This document shows, piece by piece, positions 20,562 through 30,357 of a stretch of DNA of 64,000 nt; the first letter of the stretch is position 1, and each line of letters opens with the position of its first letter. A program made the position numbers and the translations under genes. Source of the DNA: Karstenula rhodostoma CBS 690.94 (Eukaryota; Ascomycota; Dothideomycetes; Pleosporales; Didymosphaeriaceae); contig MU001501.1 of NCBI GenBank assembly GCA_010093485.1, forward strand, positions 1,865,312-1,929,311. Direction: 5' to 3'. The notes under the pieces are model-generated. The model worked only from the letters and a program-made list of their open reading frames with translations. It searched no databases and was not told where the DNA came from.

Positions 20562-21879
20562 ATGATGAACCCTCTCGTTCACATCCTCGCACTTGCTGCC
20601 ACGATACAGCTCGTCCTTGCGTTCAACTCCCCTCTCTATCACATCCATAACACCACCACCACCACCAACAGGGACCCCATGCTCCCTCCCACGACAACCC
20701 ACGACAACCACACCAAGCGCTACGCAGAGTGTAAGCTTCCACAAGAAGTCACAAGCCACGCCCTCCACTAACACACCACCCTCCCAGACATAACATCAGG
20801 CCACAGCATGAACCTCCGTGTCTCGGCCTGGCCCCCCCGCCGCGCCCTCTGGCACATCGACTCCGGCTACCTCCGCACAATCCCCTACTGTTTCGTCGAC
20901 CAGCGCAGCTACGAAAAAATCGGCGGCTCGGGCCGTTTCTGCAAGATCCTCGGCGCGCTCAACGTCTGGGCTGATGCCCTCAACGGCGGCGCAGACGCCA
21001 CCAGCGGGCATTGCCTGGGCTTCCGCTTCCCGACGGCGACGGAGGGCTTCTGCTGTACCAACTACCGCTACGGGGCGGAGAACCAGCCGCGCAGCGAGGG
21101 GGACTTCGAGTGCGATTGGGATCACGCGACGTGGCCGAGCGATACACTCGCGGTGCATTGGGTGGATGCGATGAAGGCCGGGGGCATCGCGGCGTCTGCT
21201 ACGATCGGGTACGTGAGGACTGCGGATCTGGGCCAGCGGCCGGGAAGGCATTGGATGCGGGTTAGCGACGACGCTACGTCGGGGGATATCGCGCATGAGT
21301 TTGGGCACGGTAAGTCGTTCATGCGGCAATCAACCCCATGCCGCACAAAGCTAACCTGCCATCTCGATAGTCCTGGGCATGGCCCACGAGCACCAACGCT
21401 GGGACCGCGACGACCACGTCGAGTTCCGCTGCGCCAACCTCGTCGGCATGACGGACATCATCAACCGCTTCCGCGTCGCTGAAAAAAAGGACTACGCCGC
21501 TGCGTCCAAGGCGCTGTGCGAGGACCAGCTGACTGCGGAGAAGTGGTTCGCGCCTAGTGCTGAATACGTCAAGGGCGCGGGGCTGGACGTCGCTACGAAG
21601 CCGATCTTCGACGGGCCCGGGGGGTTCGATATGGACTCCATCATGTTGTATGATTCGTACTCGTTTTCCGAGGCGGGGGATCAGGTTGGGGTTGGCAGCG
21701 CTGTGATTGTGGCAGTTGAGAGGGATGCCGAGGGGAACAAGGTGCCTGGGAGCGAGAGGATGATCACACGGAATACGAACCCGAGTCCGAGGGATGTGGA
21801 GTTTGTGAAGGCGTTCTATCCATGGGATGAGGATAAGCACCAGGAATGGAAGAAACTGCATCCGGGGGGGAGGAAGTAG
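20562..21879 (+). CDS. Secreted astacin-like (M12A) zinc metalloprotease
   Basis: Three exons (20562-20730, 20788-21309, 21371-21879) join across introns of 57 and 61 nt (GTAAGC..CAG and GTAAGT..TAG) to give 399 residues. The N terminus is a signal peptide (MMNPLVHILALAATIQLVLA) with a Ser/Thr/His-rich propeptide ending near KRYAEY. The second intron interrupts the zinc motif itself: HEFGH before it and VLGMAHEHQRWDR after it. Together they give HExxHxxGxxHExxR, the astacin/metzincin signature, with the distal W-D-R. A Met-turn follows as SIMLYDSYSF, with the tyrosine that ligands zinc in astacins. Several cysteines (YCF, FCK, HCL, FCCTNY) suggest disulfides. The clean splice of this motif fixes the gene model. 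It is expected to act outside the cell on proteins. Substrates are unknown. Confidence 0.9.
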
Positions 21880-22768
21880 GGGTACGGACACCACGCGTAG
21901 AGGAGCTCTTCTATAGACCGGAGGACTAGATCAATCAGTAATAAAATGGTTGCGAATAACCGATGCTAGAAGCGAAGATGATGCTTGCATGCTCATACCA
22001 CGGATACACCACTGTCCACTGCGGTTCGGCGCTAGGTCCCTTACGTACAAGGACTGGAGGATTCCAAGACCAGAAAAGCGCCCGAAAGAGTGAGTGATGT
22101 ATCAGTATTTATTTTGGCATGGCACGACAGCCCGTCGTTTTCCGTTCCGAATAAATTGAGCTGAGCTGACCCTCCGCGGATAAATATACCACATGTAATC
22201 AGTAGAATCAACGTCTCCATTGGTATCTTAGGCAACAGAGGGGTGCCAACGGGAGCGTCAAGGCACCAAGGAACCATGCGTATTCTTTCCGGGAAGGCTA
22301 AGAAATACGGCGTCGCCAAGGTCGATGAGGGCGCCGTGTCACTCGGATTGAGTTGAGCCACCAGACTGTGTACATGAGATCAGCCGCCGCGGGCTTGGTA
22401 TTCACTGCACGCGGCCCATGTGGTCGAAGGGTGAATGGAGGGACGTCTGCCCGCTTAACAGGTGATGCAATTGCGATATCGGTCAAATGTCGCATGCACA
22501 CCCATACTCTCAGCAACCAGCTTACCACCATGGTCCAGCGCAATGTGGGGGGCACACACGGGGTTAATGGCTGCAAGCAATAACTAGTTAGCGGGGAAGC
22601 CACGCAGCGAGATGCGGGAAAGAAAGACATCTATATTCTATCGCTTACGAGCGTGCCATTGCGGCGATTTCGAGAGAACCGCCCTTTTCGCTGCCCATCA
22701 CGGAGACCATCCTCATGGAAACCCTGCCTGGGGTACCTTGCTAGCTCCCACACTTCCCCGGATTTCCT
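21880..22768. other. Intergenic, convergent 3' flanks, 0.9 kb
   Basis: This lies between the metalloprotease and ADE12 stops. No gene or repeat was recognised. Open frames here are short and without motifs. Confidence 0.5.
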
Positions 22769-24155
22769 CTACCGCGAAATCATGTGATCTCTCGCCGGCC
22801 CAACGCCAATCCACCGCACCGGCACATCAATGAACTTCTCAATGTACTCAATGTACTTCCTCGCATTCTCGGGCAAATCCCCCCACGTCTTCACGCCCGT
22901 CGTAGCCGTCTTCCAGCCCGGCAGCGTCTCGTAGTGCACCTCGACCTTGCTCAAGATCTCCATATCAGCGGGGAAGTACTCGAGCGGCTGCCCGTTGTAC
23001 GAGTAGCTCGTCGCAACCTTGAGCTCGTCGAAGTCGTCGAGGACATCTAGCTTGGTCAGGTTGATGGCCGTGTAGTCGTTGCACGCATGGCTGTGCTTGA
23101 CGACGACCAGATCCAGCCACCCGCAGCGCCGCTTCCGGCCGGTGGTGACGCCGACCTCGTGGCCCACCTGCTGCAGCTTCTCGCCGTCGGCGTTGAGCTG
23201 CTCCGTCGGGAACGGGCCCGAGCCCACGCGCGTGGTGTAGGCTTTTACGACGCCGATGACCTCGCGGATGGAGCGCCAACCGAGGGTCAGCCCCGTCAGG
23301 ACGCCGCCGAGCCCGGTGTTGGAGGAGGTCACGAAGGGGTAGGTGCCGTGGTCGATGTCGAGCATGATGGCGTTGGCGCCTTCGACGAGGATGGGGGTTT
23401 TCTTGTCCTTTGCAGACGCGAGGAGCGGGACTTGGTCGACGACGTAGTCTTGGAGCTGGGTGCGGTAGCCCTGGGATTGTTAGTGGGGGATGGAGGCCCT
23501 GTGGTGCACAGGATGCCCTGCACACACGCTGAATGCGGGCTTGTGTATAGGGCACCCAGAGCCTCCACGGGAAATTGAGCAGCCGGCGCACCTTGTATCG
23601 CTTGATCTCCTCCTCGACGTCGTACTGCAGCAGGTCGCCGAAGCGCTTCTTGTAGCCGTCGGCCAGCCGGCGCACGCCCGCCTCGAACTTTTCCTCGTTG
23701 AAGATGTCGCACATGCGCATGCCGCTGCGGGTCATCTTGGTGCTGTAGGTTGGGCCGATGCCCTTCTTGGTGGTGCCGATCAGCCCGCCGCCGAGCTCGA
23801 CCTCCTCGAGCCCGTCGACCAGCTGGTGCACGTCGAAGACGACCTGGGCGCGGTCGCTGATGTAGATGCGGCCATCCGTCTTCAGGCCCTTGGCGTGGAG
23901 CGCGGCGAGTTCCTTGAAGAAGCTCGGCACGTGCACAACGCAGCCGCTGCCGATGAGGTTGATGCAGCCCGGGTTCACGAGGCCCGAGGGCAGGATGTGG
24001 AAGTCGTAGGTGACGCCGTCGACGACGATGGTGTGGCCGGCATTGTTACCGCCCTGGGCGCGGCAGCACAGCTTAGACGAGTGGGCGAGGATGTCGGCGA
24101 GCTTGCCCTTCCCTTCGTCGCCCCATTGAGCGCCTAGGACAACGGTGACGGACAT
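22769..24155 (-). CDS. ADE12: Adenylosuccinate synthase
   Basis: This enzyme joins IMP and aspartate using GTP, the first committed step from IMP to AMP. Two exons (24155-23592 and 23470-22769) flank a 121-nt intron (23591-23471, GTGCGC..CCCAG, with CTAAC before the end) and give 421 residues, the usual length. Family motifs occur in order: [14 protein letters not shown] (P-loop and catalytic Asp), [10 protein letters not shown] with the catalytic His, [23 protein letters not shown], then in exon 2 [44 protein letters not shown] and [16 protein letters not shown]. The C terminus is [12 protein letters not shown]. Everything expected is present. This is a single-copy housekeeping gene and a good marker for phylogenetic placement of the contig. 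Confidence 0.97.
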
Positions 24156-25194
24156 GTTCGAAGAAAGACGAAGAGCGCGGGCGGGGCGCGGGAATGGTTT
24201 TGACTGCCCATCATACGTCCCAAGCCGAGCCGGCGCGGGGACTCACTGGTTGCCCAATGAAAATGTTTGCGCCGTGCGCGCTGGGAGTGAAAGACGCAAC
24301 GGACTGGCCGCGAACGGCCTTGTTGCCCCTCACTGTGGGCTCAGATATTCTCGCTGACTACCCAGTGCATCTCGACAATTTCAATAGAGCGATTGAGCCT
24401 CGGGGCCCCTTCCATCTCAGCGTTGAGGCTCAAGAGGGGCATCTTTTGCTCCGCGGTGGTGACATGTGCCCCGCCCCCACCATCGCTGGCCTGACACCAT
24501 GTCGCACATTTTGCAGCCGGCTGGGCGGCCAATGGGAGCCCGAGGATTGGCGTTACGTAACCCTCTGCACATCGGCCATGTCCAACCTTCACCTTCAACA
24601 TGTCTCGCCGAAGTTTGATCGTCCCGTTTTAATTCTAGTGATAAAGCACTCCTTTGGACCTCTCGCGCGTGGACTCGTGGCGAGCAGTGTCCAGTCAATC
24701 ACTTACCACGTGACCTGACTTTCACTTCCCACGTGACAAAATGCTCATGTAGATGAACAGGAAATACCCTTCCAGGACATCTCTTCCTAGGTTCATATCC
24801 ATCTCTGGGTACGATCCGGCGCGCTTCAACTTGTGGAAGATGGGGATGCGGAACACCGTGCTATCCCCAGGTTAGCGTTATCGAAGACGTTACGTTGACT
24901 ACACCAATCTCTTAAAGCAAGGTATAGAGCCCTTCCATGTCCAATCCGTCTCCGACCACGACGGCCCGTCCTTCCTCGGCGTAAGTTCCCCGATGCTATT
25001 CTCACGGTGTGAGTAACATTCGGCGCAGACGAAGAGCCCCATAATATACTAGACTCCACCAAATTCCGACTTATATCCGAGTCGGTTTCGCGTAGCTCAT
25101 CCACTCTCATGGTATCATACGAGCACACAGTCACACCAGTCACGTATCCAAATGGTCGTCGACGCTTATAATTCCTTCGCATGCTATCAAAAAA
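24156..25194. other. Intergenic upstream of ADE12, 1 kb
   Basis: This contains a GGACTCAC element near 24238 (core GACTCA, as in Gcn4/CPC1 sites), 80-90 bases before the ADE12 ATG, and the paired CACGTG boxes listed separately. No gene was recognised. Confidence 0.45.
24707..24735. promoter_or_regulatory. Paired CACGTG (E-box) elements
   Basis: CACGTGAC occurs at 24707-24714 and again at 24730-24737, the two sites spaced 23 bases apart. CACGTG is the core bound by fungal bHLH factors (Cbf1/Pho4 type). They sit about 550 bases upstream of ADE12 and beyond the 3' end of the acetylesterase, so ADE12 is the likelier target. Unproven. Confidence 0.35.
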
Positions 25195-26040
25195 CTACCA
25201 CACAGTAGGGTTGCCAGCCTTCAAATACGACGCAATGGGCGTCGTCCCATTCAACTTCAACTTGATCGCCTGCGCGAAAGCCTGCGCCGACAGATCAGCC
25301 CCAGCCGGGCTCGTATGGGTGTGGTCATTGGGATAGAGCGCGTTCGTCTTCGCATTGCCCAACTTCTTGTACGCATTGAGCACAGCCTGGAAGTGGTCGA
25401 CAAAGGAGCCACCGGTGCCGATCTCCTTGCCCGCCTGTGCAGCGTACGCAACGAACCTGGGCGCCGCCGTGCTGAACGAGCCACCTTCCCACGCGTTGTT
25501 CGGCGTCTGGCTGCTGACGACCACAGTCGCGCCTTTGGCGATGTAGGTCTTTGCGGCCGCTTTGACGTAGTGCCCGAAGGTGTACACGGTCGAGCCGTCT
25601 TTTCCGGATTTGCACGTTTCCTCGCCCGTACCAGGGCAATCGCTGCGGCTGTTGTCTGTGGCGGAAGTCGGTGAGCCGCCGTCGTTGTGGCCGAATTCGA
25701 TGACAACGATGTCTCCCGACTTCACAAGGTTTGCGATCTCGGTGAAGCGGCCTTCGTTCGTGTAGCTGCGGGCTGAGCGGCCTCCGACGGCTTTGTTGAC
25801 TACGGGCACAGTGACATATTTGCTCAGGTATTGACCCCAGCCTGTTTTGAATCAGCTCAAAGTGCATGAATAGAGAGCAACAATGTTACCGTCAGTAGAA
25901 CCGTCGTTGGCGCCCTTGCTGGCCATGGTACTATCGCCAGCAAGGTAGATTGTTGGTGTGGCTCTCTTCTCCATCATTGGAGTGGCCAGCGCGGTGAGCG
26001 CGAATGAGGCCGCAACGCACAGCTCCGAGGGGAACTTCAT
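25195..26040 (-). CDS. Rhamnogalacturonan acetylesterase (CE12, SGNH hydrolase)
   Basis: This secreted enzyme removes acetyl groups from rhamnogalacturonan I of plant pectin. Two exons (26040-25890 and 25841-25195) flank a 48-nt intron (25889-25842, GTAACA..ACAG) and give 265 residues. A signal peptide (MKFPSELCVAASFALTALA) precedes the SGNH blocks: IYLAGDSTMA with the nucleophile Ser, the glycine block AVGGRSARSYTNEGR, IEFGHNDGG with the Asn, and NDHTHTSPAGAD with the Asp and His of the catalytic triad. The intron lies between block I and the glycine block. All catalytic residues are present. It indicates growth on plant cell walls. A TATA element lies about 95 bases upstream. Confidence 0.94.
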
Positions 26041-26961
26041 TTTGCGGATGTGTAAATTGAGAATTTAGCGGTCAAGCACTGGGTTCTGTGACGAGCTGGG
26101 GAGTACCATATTGACAGGTCCCGGAGCGAAAGTATATATAGGAGGTCGTTGCAGTCTTCGTGATATTGCGTGTTCGCGCTAGTATTGACGTACATTGGTT
26201 CGAGGACGGAAAAATAATGGAGAAGCCGGTGGGAGGCACCACCCATCCCTGCCAGTCCATTTAAATCCCGTGCACGTCTAGTATGGCTATGCGCCTCCAA
26301 TTACAACAGTCCTTGGTTATAGTCAATGCAGCGAATCACCAACATGGCATCGGATAACTGCTGATTAGGTTAGAGGATAAAGTGAACCAGGTCTTTGCTC
26401 ACTATTCTCTTGGCGATTTCCCATTTTAGTGACTTGGATTAGGAGAGAGACAACCTCACGTGTGGAACTTTCGGCATAATCTTCAGCGATAAAGTCTTCT
26501 GTATGCCGGAACAATTGGTGTCTGGCATGCGCATCTTTCGGGAAAACTCTCTCATTTAGTACCATAATGTATCCCCTCAAATGCTATATGAAGCCTCCGT
26601 TCGGCCGATGATGCACGAGTCGCGACTAGTAGTTGTAGGGACCGGATTTGGCTGGGGCTTTTTCCATGCCTACGAGCGCGCCCTGGCGAGTTCCCGCGCA
26701 ACCCTGGACAGGAACGAACAACTTCGGTGCTTATTGTTCCGCAAGAATAGCGTCGTGGTGGAAGCATGCCACGTGCCATTTTTGGGTTTAGGATAGATTG
26801 CCGGAGAGATCACGCTACCCCGCAATCGTCGCGAGAGCCGATTCATCTCCGCTAGCGCGGTCCTTCGCTTCTAGGCTCTAGGACGGTTTATTTCCATCAC
26901 TCAACGTGCCTTGACTTGTGCCTTTTTCGATGGTTTTGATTTTGTCTTAAGCATGCTAGTG
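26041..26961. other. Upstream flank of the acetylesterase, 0.9 kb
   Basis: Apart from the TATA element this holds only short frames without motifs. Confidence 0.5.
26133..26140 (-). promoter_or_regulatory. TATA box of the acetylesterase gene
   Basis: TATATATA lies about 95 bases upstream of the acetylesterase ATG at 26040, at the same distance as in the other secreted-enzyme genes here. Confidence 0.5.
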
Positions 26962-27282
26962 TTTCACTGGAGGATCAAACGGTTGCGGAACCGAAGACGG
27001 ATGCTGGCCGTGCAACTGCGGTCGCGACACCAAGTCCTAACAATCTATGGGGTGGTTTTCTGATTGTTGACTCGAACTACAAAGTAGTGTCCCGTAAAGT
27101 GATAGACAAACATGGACTGACTGCCGTCCAAACGTGATACAAAAGGAAGCGTTCTAACAATCTATAGTACAATGTCAGGGAAGCTCCCCTTGAAACACCT
27201 TGCCATCTTGTCTTGTTCATTCGCGTACTCGATAAAACAGTCTGGTCCCACGATGACCGCGCATTGGTCGCCCCATTTATCC
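26962..27282 (+). repeat. Dispersed repeat copy A, with 105-bp insertion
   Basis: This is a degenerate copy of the element at 30492-30683. Shared blocks include TTTCACTGGAGG, CCGTGCAACTGCGGTCGCG, ACAATGTCAGGGAAG and GGTCGCCCCAT. Copy A is interrupted by 105 bases (27049-27153) flanked by a 12-bp direct repeat, CTAACAATCTAT, at 27037-27048 and 27154-27165. This resembles a target-site duplication around a small insertion. Copy B has a single AACGATTTAT at the same point. No coding domain was recognised. Confidence 0.7.
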
Positions 27283-27287
27283 ACTAA

Positions 27288-27780
27288 TTATGAATGCTTC
27301 CTCTTAGAACCGCCGGACTTGGACATTGCAAGCTTACGATGAGCTTTCTTGGGAATTTTTTTATGCGTTGTCTTCTTAAGGGTCTTCTTCTTAGGGGTCT
27401 TCCTCTTAGGGGTCTTCTTCGTAGGGGTCTTCTTGGGCTTTAACTCGCAAGCCTCACCCTGTGTTCCCTTTGCTCCTTAGCTCCTTTAACCCCCTTGGCT
27501 TCCTTTGCTGCCGGAACTTCGCCGCGCCTGCACCTCCTGGTGGACCTCTTCCGGTGGATGACGGGATAATCACAACTCTCTCGTTTGACAAGAGGAGTGG
27601 CAGAAGAGATACTTGCATCGAAGACCTCGGGATTGGAAGCAAGACCTCGACGTTGGGACCGGCGACGGCATCGACCGTAGGTTCTAGAAGCATTTCTGTC
27701 GCCTCTTCTGTAGCCGTTGATGTACCGGATATTTCCATGGATAACCTCGATGGCCATGACGTCTTGTACACTGCGAGCAT
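27288..27780 (-). pseudogene. Frameshifted gene with lysine-rich KKTP tail
   Basis: An ATG frame (27780-27454, 108 codons) reads MLAVYKTSWPSRL and becomes basic near its end (FRQQRKPRGLKELRSKGN). One base out of frame, and overlapping it, a stop-to-stop frame (27476-27288) continues with repeated KKTP units (KPKKTPTKKTPKRKTPKKK) and ends in GGSKRKHS. The two halves look like one protein broken by a single indel near 27460-27476. The tail resembles histone H1-like or nucleolar lysine-rich tails by composition only. The TAGGGGTCTTCTTC unit that encodes it is a short tandem repeat. The family is unknown. It may instead be two unrelated frames. Confidence 0.4.
27371..27438 (+). repeat. Short tandem repeat, 15-bp unit
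   Basis: About four and a half copies of a 15-bp unit resembling GTCTTCTTCTTAGGG. On the minus strand it codes the repeated K-K-T-P-K motif. Confidence 0.75.
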
Positions 27781-27840
27781 TAGGCATTATATAACGGATT
27801 GCCGTGACGTCGCCACTGTGCATCCGCGATTAGAGTCGCG

Positions 27841-27985
27841 GGATTTCATATATATAGATATAGGATTCTCTTCCTAATATCTGGTCTTCTAGAGCTCTAA
27901 AGACTATAATAGCTCTAGTAACAGTAAGTTCTATAGCTGCGGACGCAGCCTCGCTATTGTCCTTTACTTTATCCTTATTAAAATG
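27841..27985. other. Small AT-rich, RIP-like patch
   Basis: This short stretch is dominated by TA steps (CTATAATAGCTCTAGTAAC-like sequence), the same texture as the large island after 39.4 kb. It sits directly beside the small secreted protein gene. It may be a fragment of a RIP-mutated element. Confidence 0.45.
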
Positions 27986-28357
27986 TTAGTACAATAAGTG
28001 ATTGGTGTCTAGGGCGTTAAACAAGCTGTCGAAGTTATGGTAGGCTCGATTGTAACTAATGAAGGTCTTAACCTGATTTGATGAACTGCCACTGTAGAAG
28101 ATGTATAAGTTGGGATGGAAATGTCTCCGGAGATATCCCATGTATTGTGATTGGGTGATTGTTGGTTTTGTACGGAAGTTCCTGAACTGCGCATAAGGAT
28201 CCGTTCGTGCTTCCAAGGTGGTAGTAGTGGTGTCCACGCGGTCACCCGACACTGTGTCACTTGGCACAGGTGAGGCGATCGCAATGTTCCATAGCGAGAG
28301 GAGAAGGGAGAAGATGGATATCAGCTTCAGCCAGCCAAAACGGGTTGTAGACGCCAT
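27986..28357 (-). CDS. Small secreted protein, unknown family
   Basis: This is a single open frame of 123 residues from an ATG at 28357. The N terminus is a clear signal peptide: basic start (TTRFGWLK), hydrophobic core (LISIFSLLLSLWNIAIA), and an A-S-P cleavage region near residue 29. A Thr-rich stretch and LEAR follow and could be a short propeptide. The mature part, about 75 residues, is rich in Tyr, Phe, Asn and Ser and has no cysteine, so it is not a disulfide-stabilised effector type. The gene is flanked by a RIP-like patch on one side and repeat fragments nearby, a setting typical of fast-evolving secreted proteins. I do not recognise a family. An effector role is a guess. Confidence 0.65.
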   Translation of the reverse strand: MASTTRFGWLKLISIFSLLLSLWNIAIASPVPSDTVSGDRVDTTTTTLEARTDPYAQFRNFRTKPTITQSQYMGYLRRHFHPNLYIFYSGSSSNQVKTFISYNRAYHNFDSLFNALDTNHLLY

Positions 28358-29409
28358 GATCCCAAAAGACGTGCGTCAATGATAAACTCTGTAAAACACT
28401 CGCAAGTTGTCGGGAGTGGCGGACAGCGTGGAATGATCGAAAGAAAGTAATCGAAACAAAGTGATCGGAAGAGACTGTTCAAAAGAAAGCTCTGAAGAGA
28501 CTGTTGGAAAACGAATGAAGGGAAGCAGATTTTTAGAGAAAAGATTGAAAGCACTGTACTGATGTGGAATAGGAATTGCCGTGAAGTTTATTTCTCTTTA
28601 TATGATGTATATGCAAAAAGCACAGAGTATTGTTTTGATGAAGGATTCATGGTTGATAGGATTTCCGTATCAAAAGCCCGTAGACTCACAAGGACAAGCT
28701 GCGTCGATAGACGCGGGGTTTAGGAACTCCGGCTCCTCGCAAGCTCTCGCAAATATCTTGGGGCCATTGCTTGTGCTTTTTCCGGATCGAGTGCCAGGTG
28801 TTTCGCAAGAGAAACGAGATTTGGACAAAGTGCTTTGCGGCGTTTGAATCACCATTGGGTGACCGGACTTCCAGTGCTGCGAACGGTGTTGACGGCCGTG
28901 GGGTAGAGACCCAAATCGATCGCCAAGGCTATGGTTGCGGAATTAGCGAGTACCAATCAGGAAGCTTATACGGTCTCCGAGACTGTCGTATTGGGTTTGT
29001 ATCGCATGGCGCAGCGTCCGGACTTCGCATTACAGAGCCCTTTGTCCACAATGCATCCAAGCTTCGCATTGACCCAAGGGGCTAGGACACTTCTCTTTGA
29101 GTTTAATACGGTGATTAAACAAGGGCAGCATCATCAAGCGACCTGACCCTCGGATATGTGCACCAATGAGGCTGCCATCATCAAATGGAGAATAACCGGC
29201 GCTGGAGGGGCATCAGGCGACCCCCACATGACTAAGGAAACACCTACGCCAAAAATTACAAACGTGACCCACGTGAGACCCCACTTCTATGTTTATCTTG
29301 ATTACTAAAAAGGAGCTGCGGCCGGATATCTTTGTTCATCATCAACCTTGACCCATCGTCGCGACAGCAGCGCGATCATCGCCATCCACATCACCACCAC
29401 CACATAGCT
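28358..29409. other. Intergenic, 1 kb
   Basis: Open frames at 28581-28847 and 28931-29146 are short (88 and 71 codons) and lack recognisable motifs. They could be remnants of a decayed gene. No repeat copy was recognised here. Confidence 0.45.
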
Positions 29410-30357
29410 ATGACGTTGACCCAGTCAGATCTCAAGAACGATTCCTACTTCTACTTCTCATCCAGAAACCTGGGGGACTTGCTCATAGGCGACGAGGACG
29501 TCGCCCAGCCTCTTATGGAAGCAAGTACATCTGGTAACAACTTGGCCTTGCAAACCTTGCTATCGGAACCGCAATGGAGCGAGATTATACTCGACAAACA
29601 GCACGTTATCTACGAGGAGACAGATCCGAAAGCGGATCCAACCAATGCGCGCGAAGTTCGCCAAGTGTTCGCAAGGCAGATGTCGAATTTCGAGCGTGCT
29701 TTCGAAGCAGCGGCTCTCAAAGGCCACGCTGACGCCGTCTCCACACTACTTGCCTTTGCAAAACAAAACGGCATTAATGACGCTTCTTTTACACGACGTT
29801 TAGCTAAAAAAATAATCGGCCGTGGTCACTACCCTGTAATCATTGCCATTGCATCCGCAGACCCAGACTTTGTTAACTCAGATATCGGTCACGGTTGGTT
29901 ACCACTCTACGAGGCTGCAAGGCTAGGAAAAACCGCCATAGTCGCTGTACTACTTGACTATGGGGCAGATCCACTGCGCCTTCCAACGAGAGTAATTTAT
30001 AAGTTTAAGTCGACTCTCATGTCTTATGCTGCAAAGGCCCCAGGTCCACAGATGACTGAGCTGTTGCTGAAACGTGGTGTGCCCATTACTGGCACGGGTG
30101 CGTTGCATAGCGCAGCCTTTGTTGGTGAGATTGACACCATGCGCCTCCTTATCCAGCATGGCGACGCTGCGGGGCTGAACGAGACCCTTTCCAACTACGA
30201 AGACTGGACACCAATGCATTTCGCCGCACTTCGTGGCAGGGTTGATGCCATAAAGCTACTGGAGCAGAGTGGTGCACGCTCTGATTTAACGGATAAGAAA
30301 GGGAGGACAGCTGCGGAACTACTGAAGTTCACCCAAGCTGGAGGTCGAATAATCTAG
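29410..30357 (+). CDS. Ankyrin-repeat protein
   Basis: This is a 315-residue cytosolic protein made mostly of ankyrin repeats, which mediate protein binding. The first ATG is at 29410 (MTLTQSDL). The open frame upstream has only a non-ATG codon. Repeat-like units are visible: FEAAALKGHADAVSTLLAFA near residue 105, PLYEAARLGKTAIVAVLLDYGADP near 165, a degenerate unit with SYAAKAPGPQMTELLLKRGVP, then LHSAAFVGEIDTMRLLIQHG, and the clearest, WTPMHFAALRGRVDAIKLLEQSGA near 280, ending with KGRTAAELL. The residue positions A-A and LL match the consensus. No other domain is attached. Its partner is unknown. A dispersed-repeat copy begins about 130 bases after its stop. Confidence 0.85.
   Translation: MTLTQSDLKNDSYFYFSSRNLGDLLIGDEDVAQPLMEASTSGNNLALQTLLSEPQWSEIILDKQHVIYEETDPKADPTNAREVRQVFARQMSNFERAFEAAALKGHADAVSTLLAFAKQNGINDASFTRRLAKKIIGRGHYPVIIAIASADPDFVNSDIGHGWLPLYEAARLGKTAIVAVLLDYGADPLRLPTRVIYKFKSTLMSYAAKAPGPQMTELLLKRGVPITGTGALHSAAFVGEIDTMRLLIQHGDAAGLNETLSNYEDWTPMHFAALRGRVDAIKLLEQSGARSDLTDKKGRTAAELLKFTQAGGRII

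Noticed and set aside
20796..21329. Long minus-strand frame opposite the metalloprotease
   Set aside because: It is the GC-rich shadow of exon 2. The plus strand carries the complete astacin motif and splice sites.
23087..24137. Plus-strand frames opposite ADE12
   Set aside because: Antisense shadows of a highly conserved housekeeping gene. Alanine/valine-rich translation without motifs.
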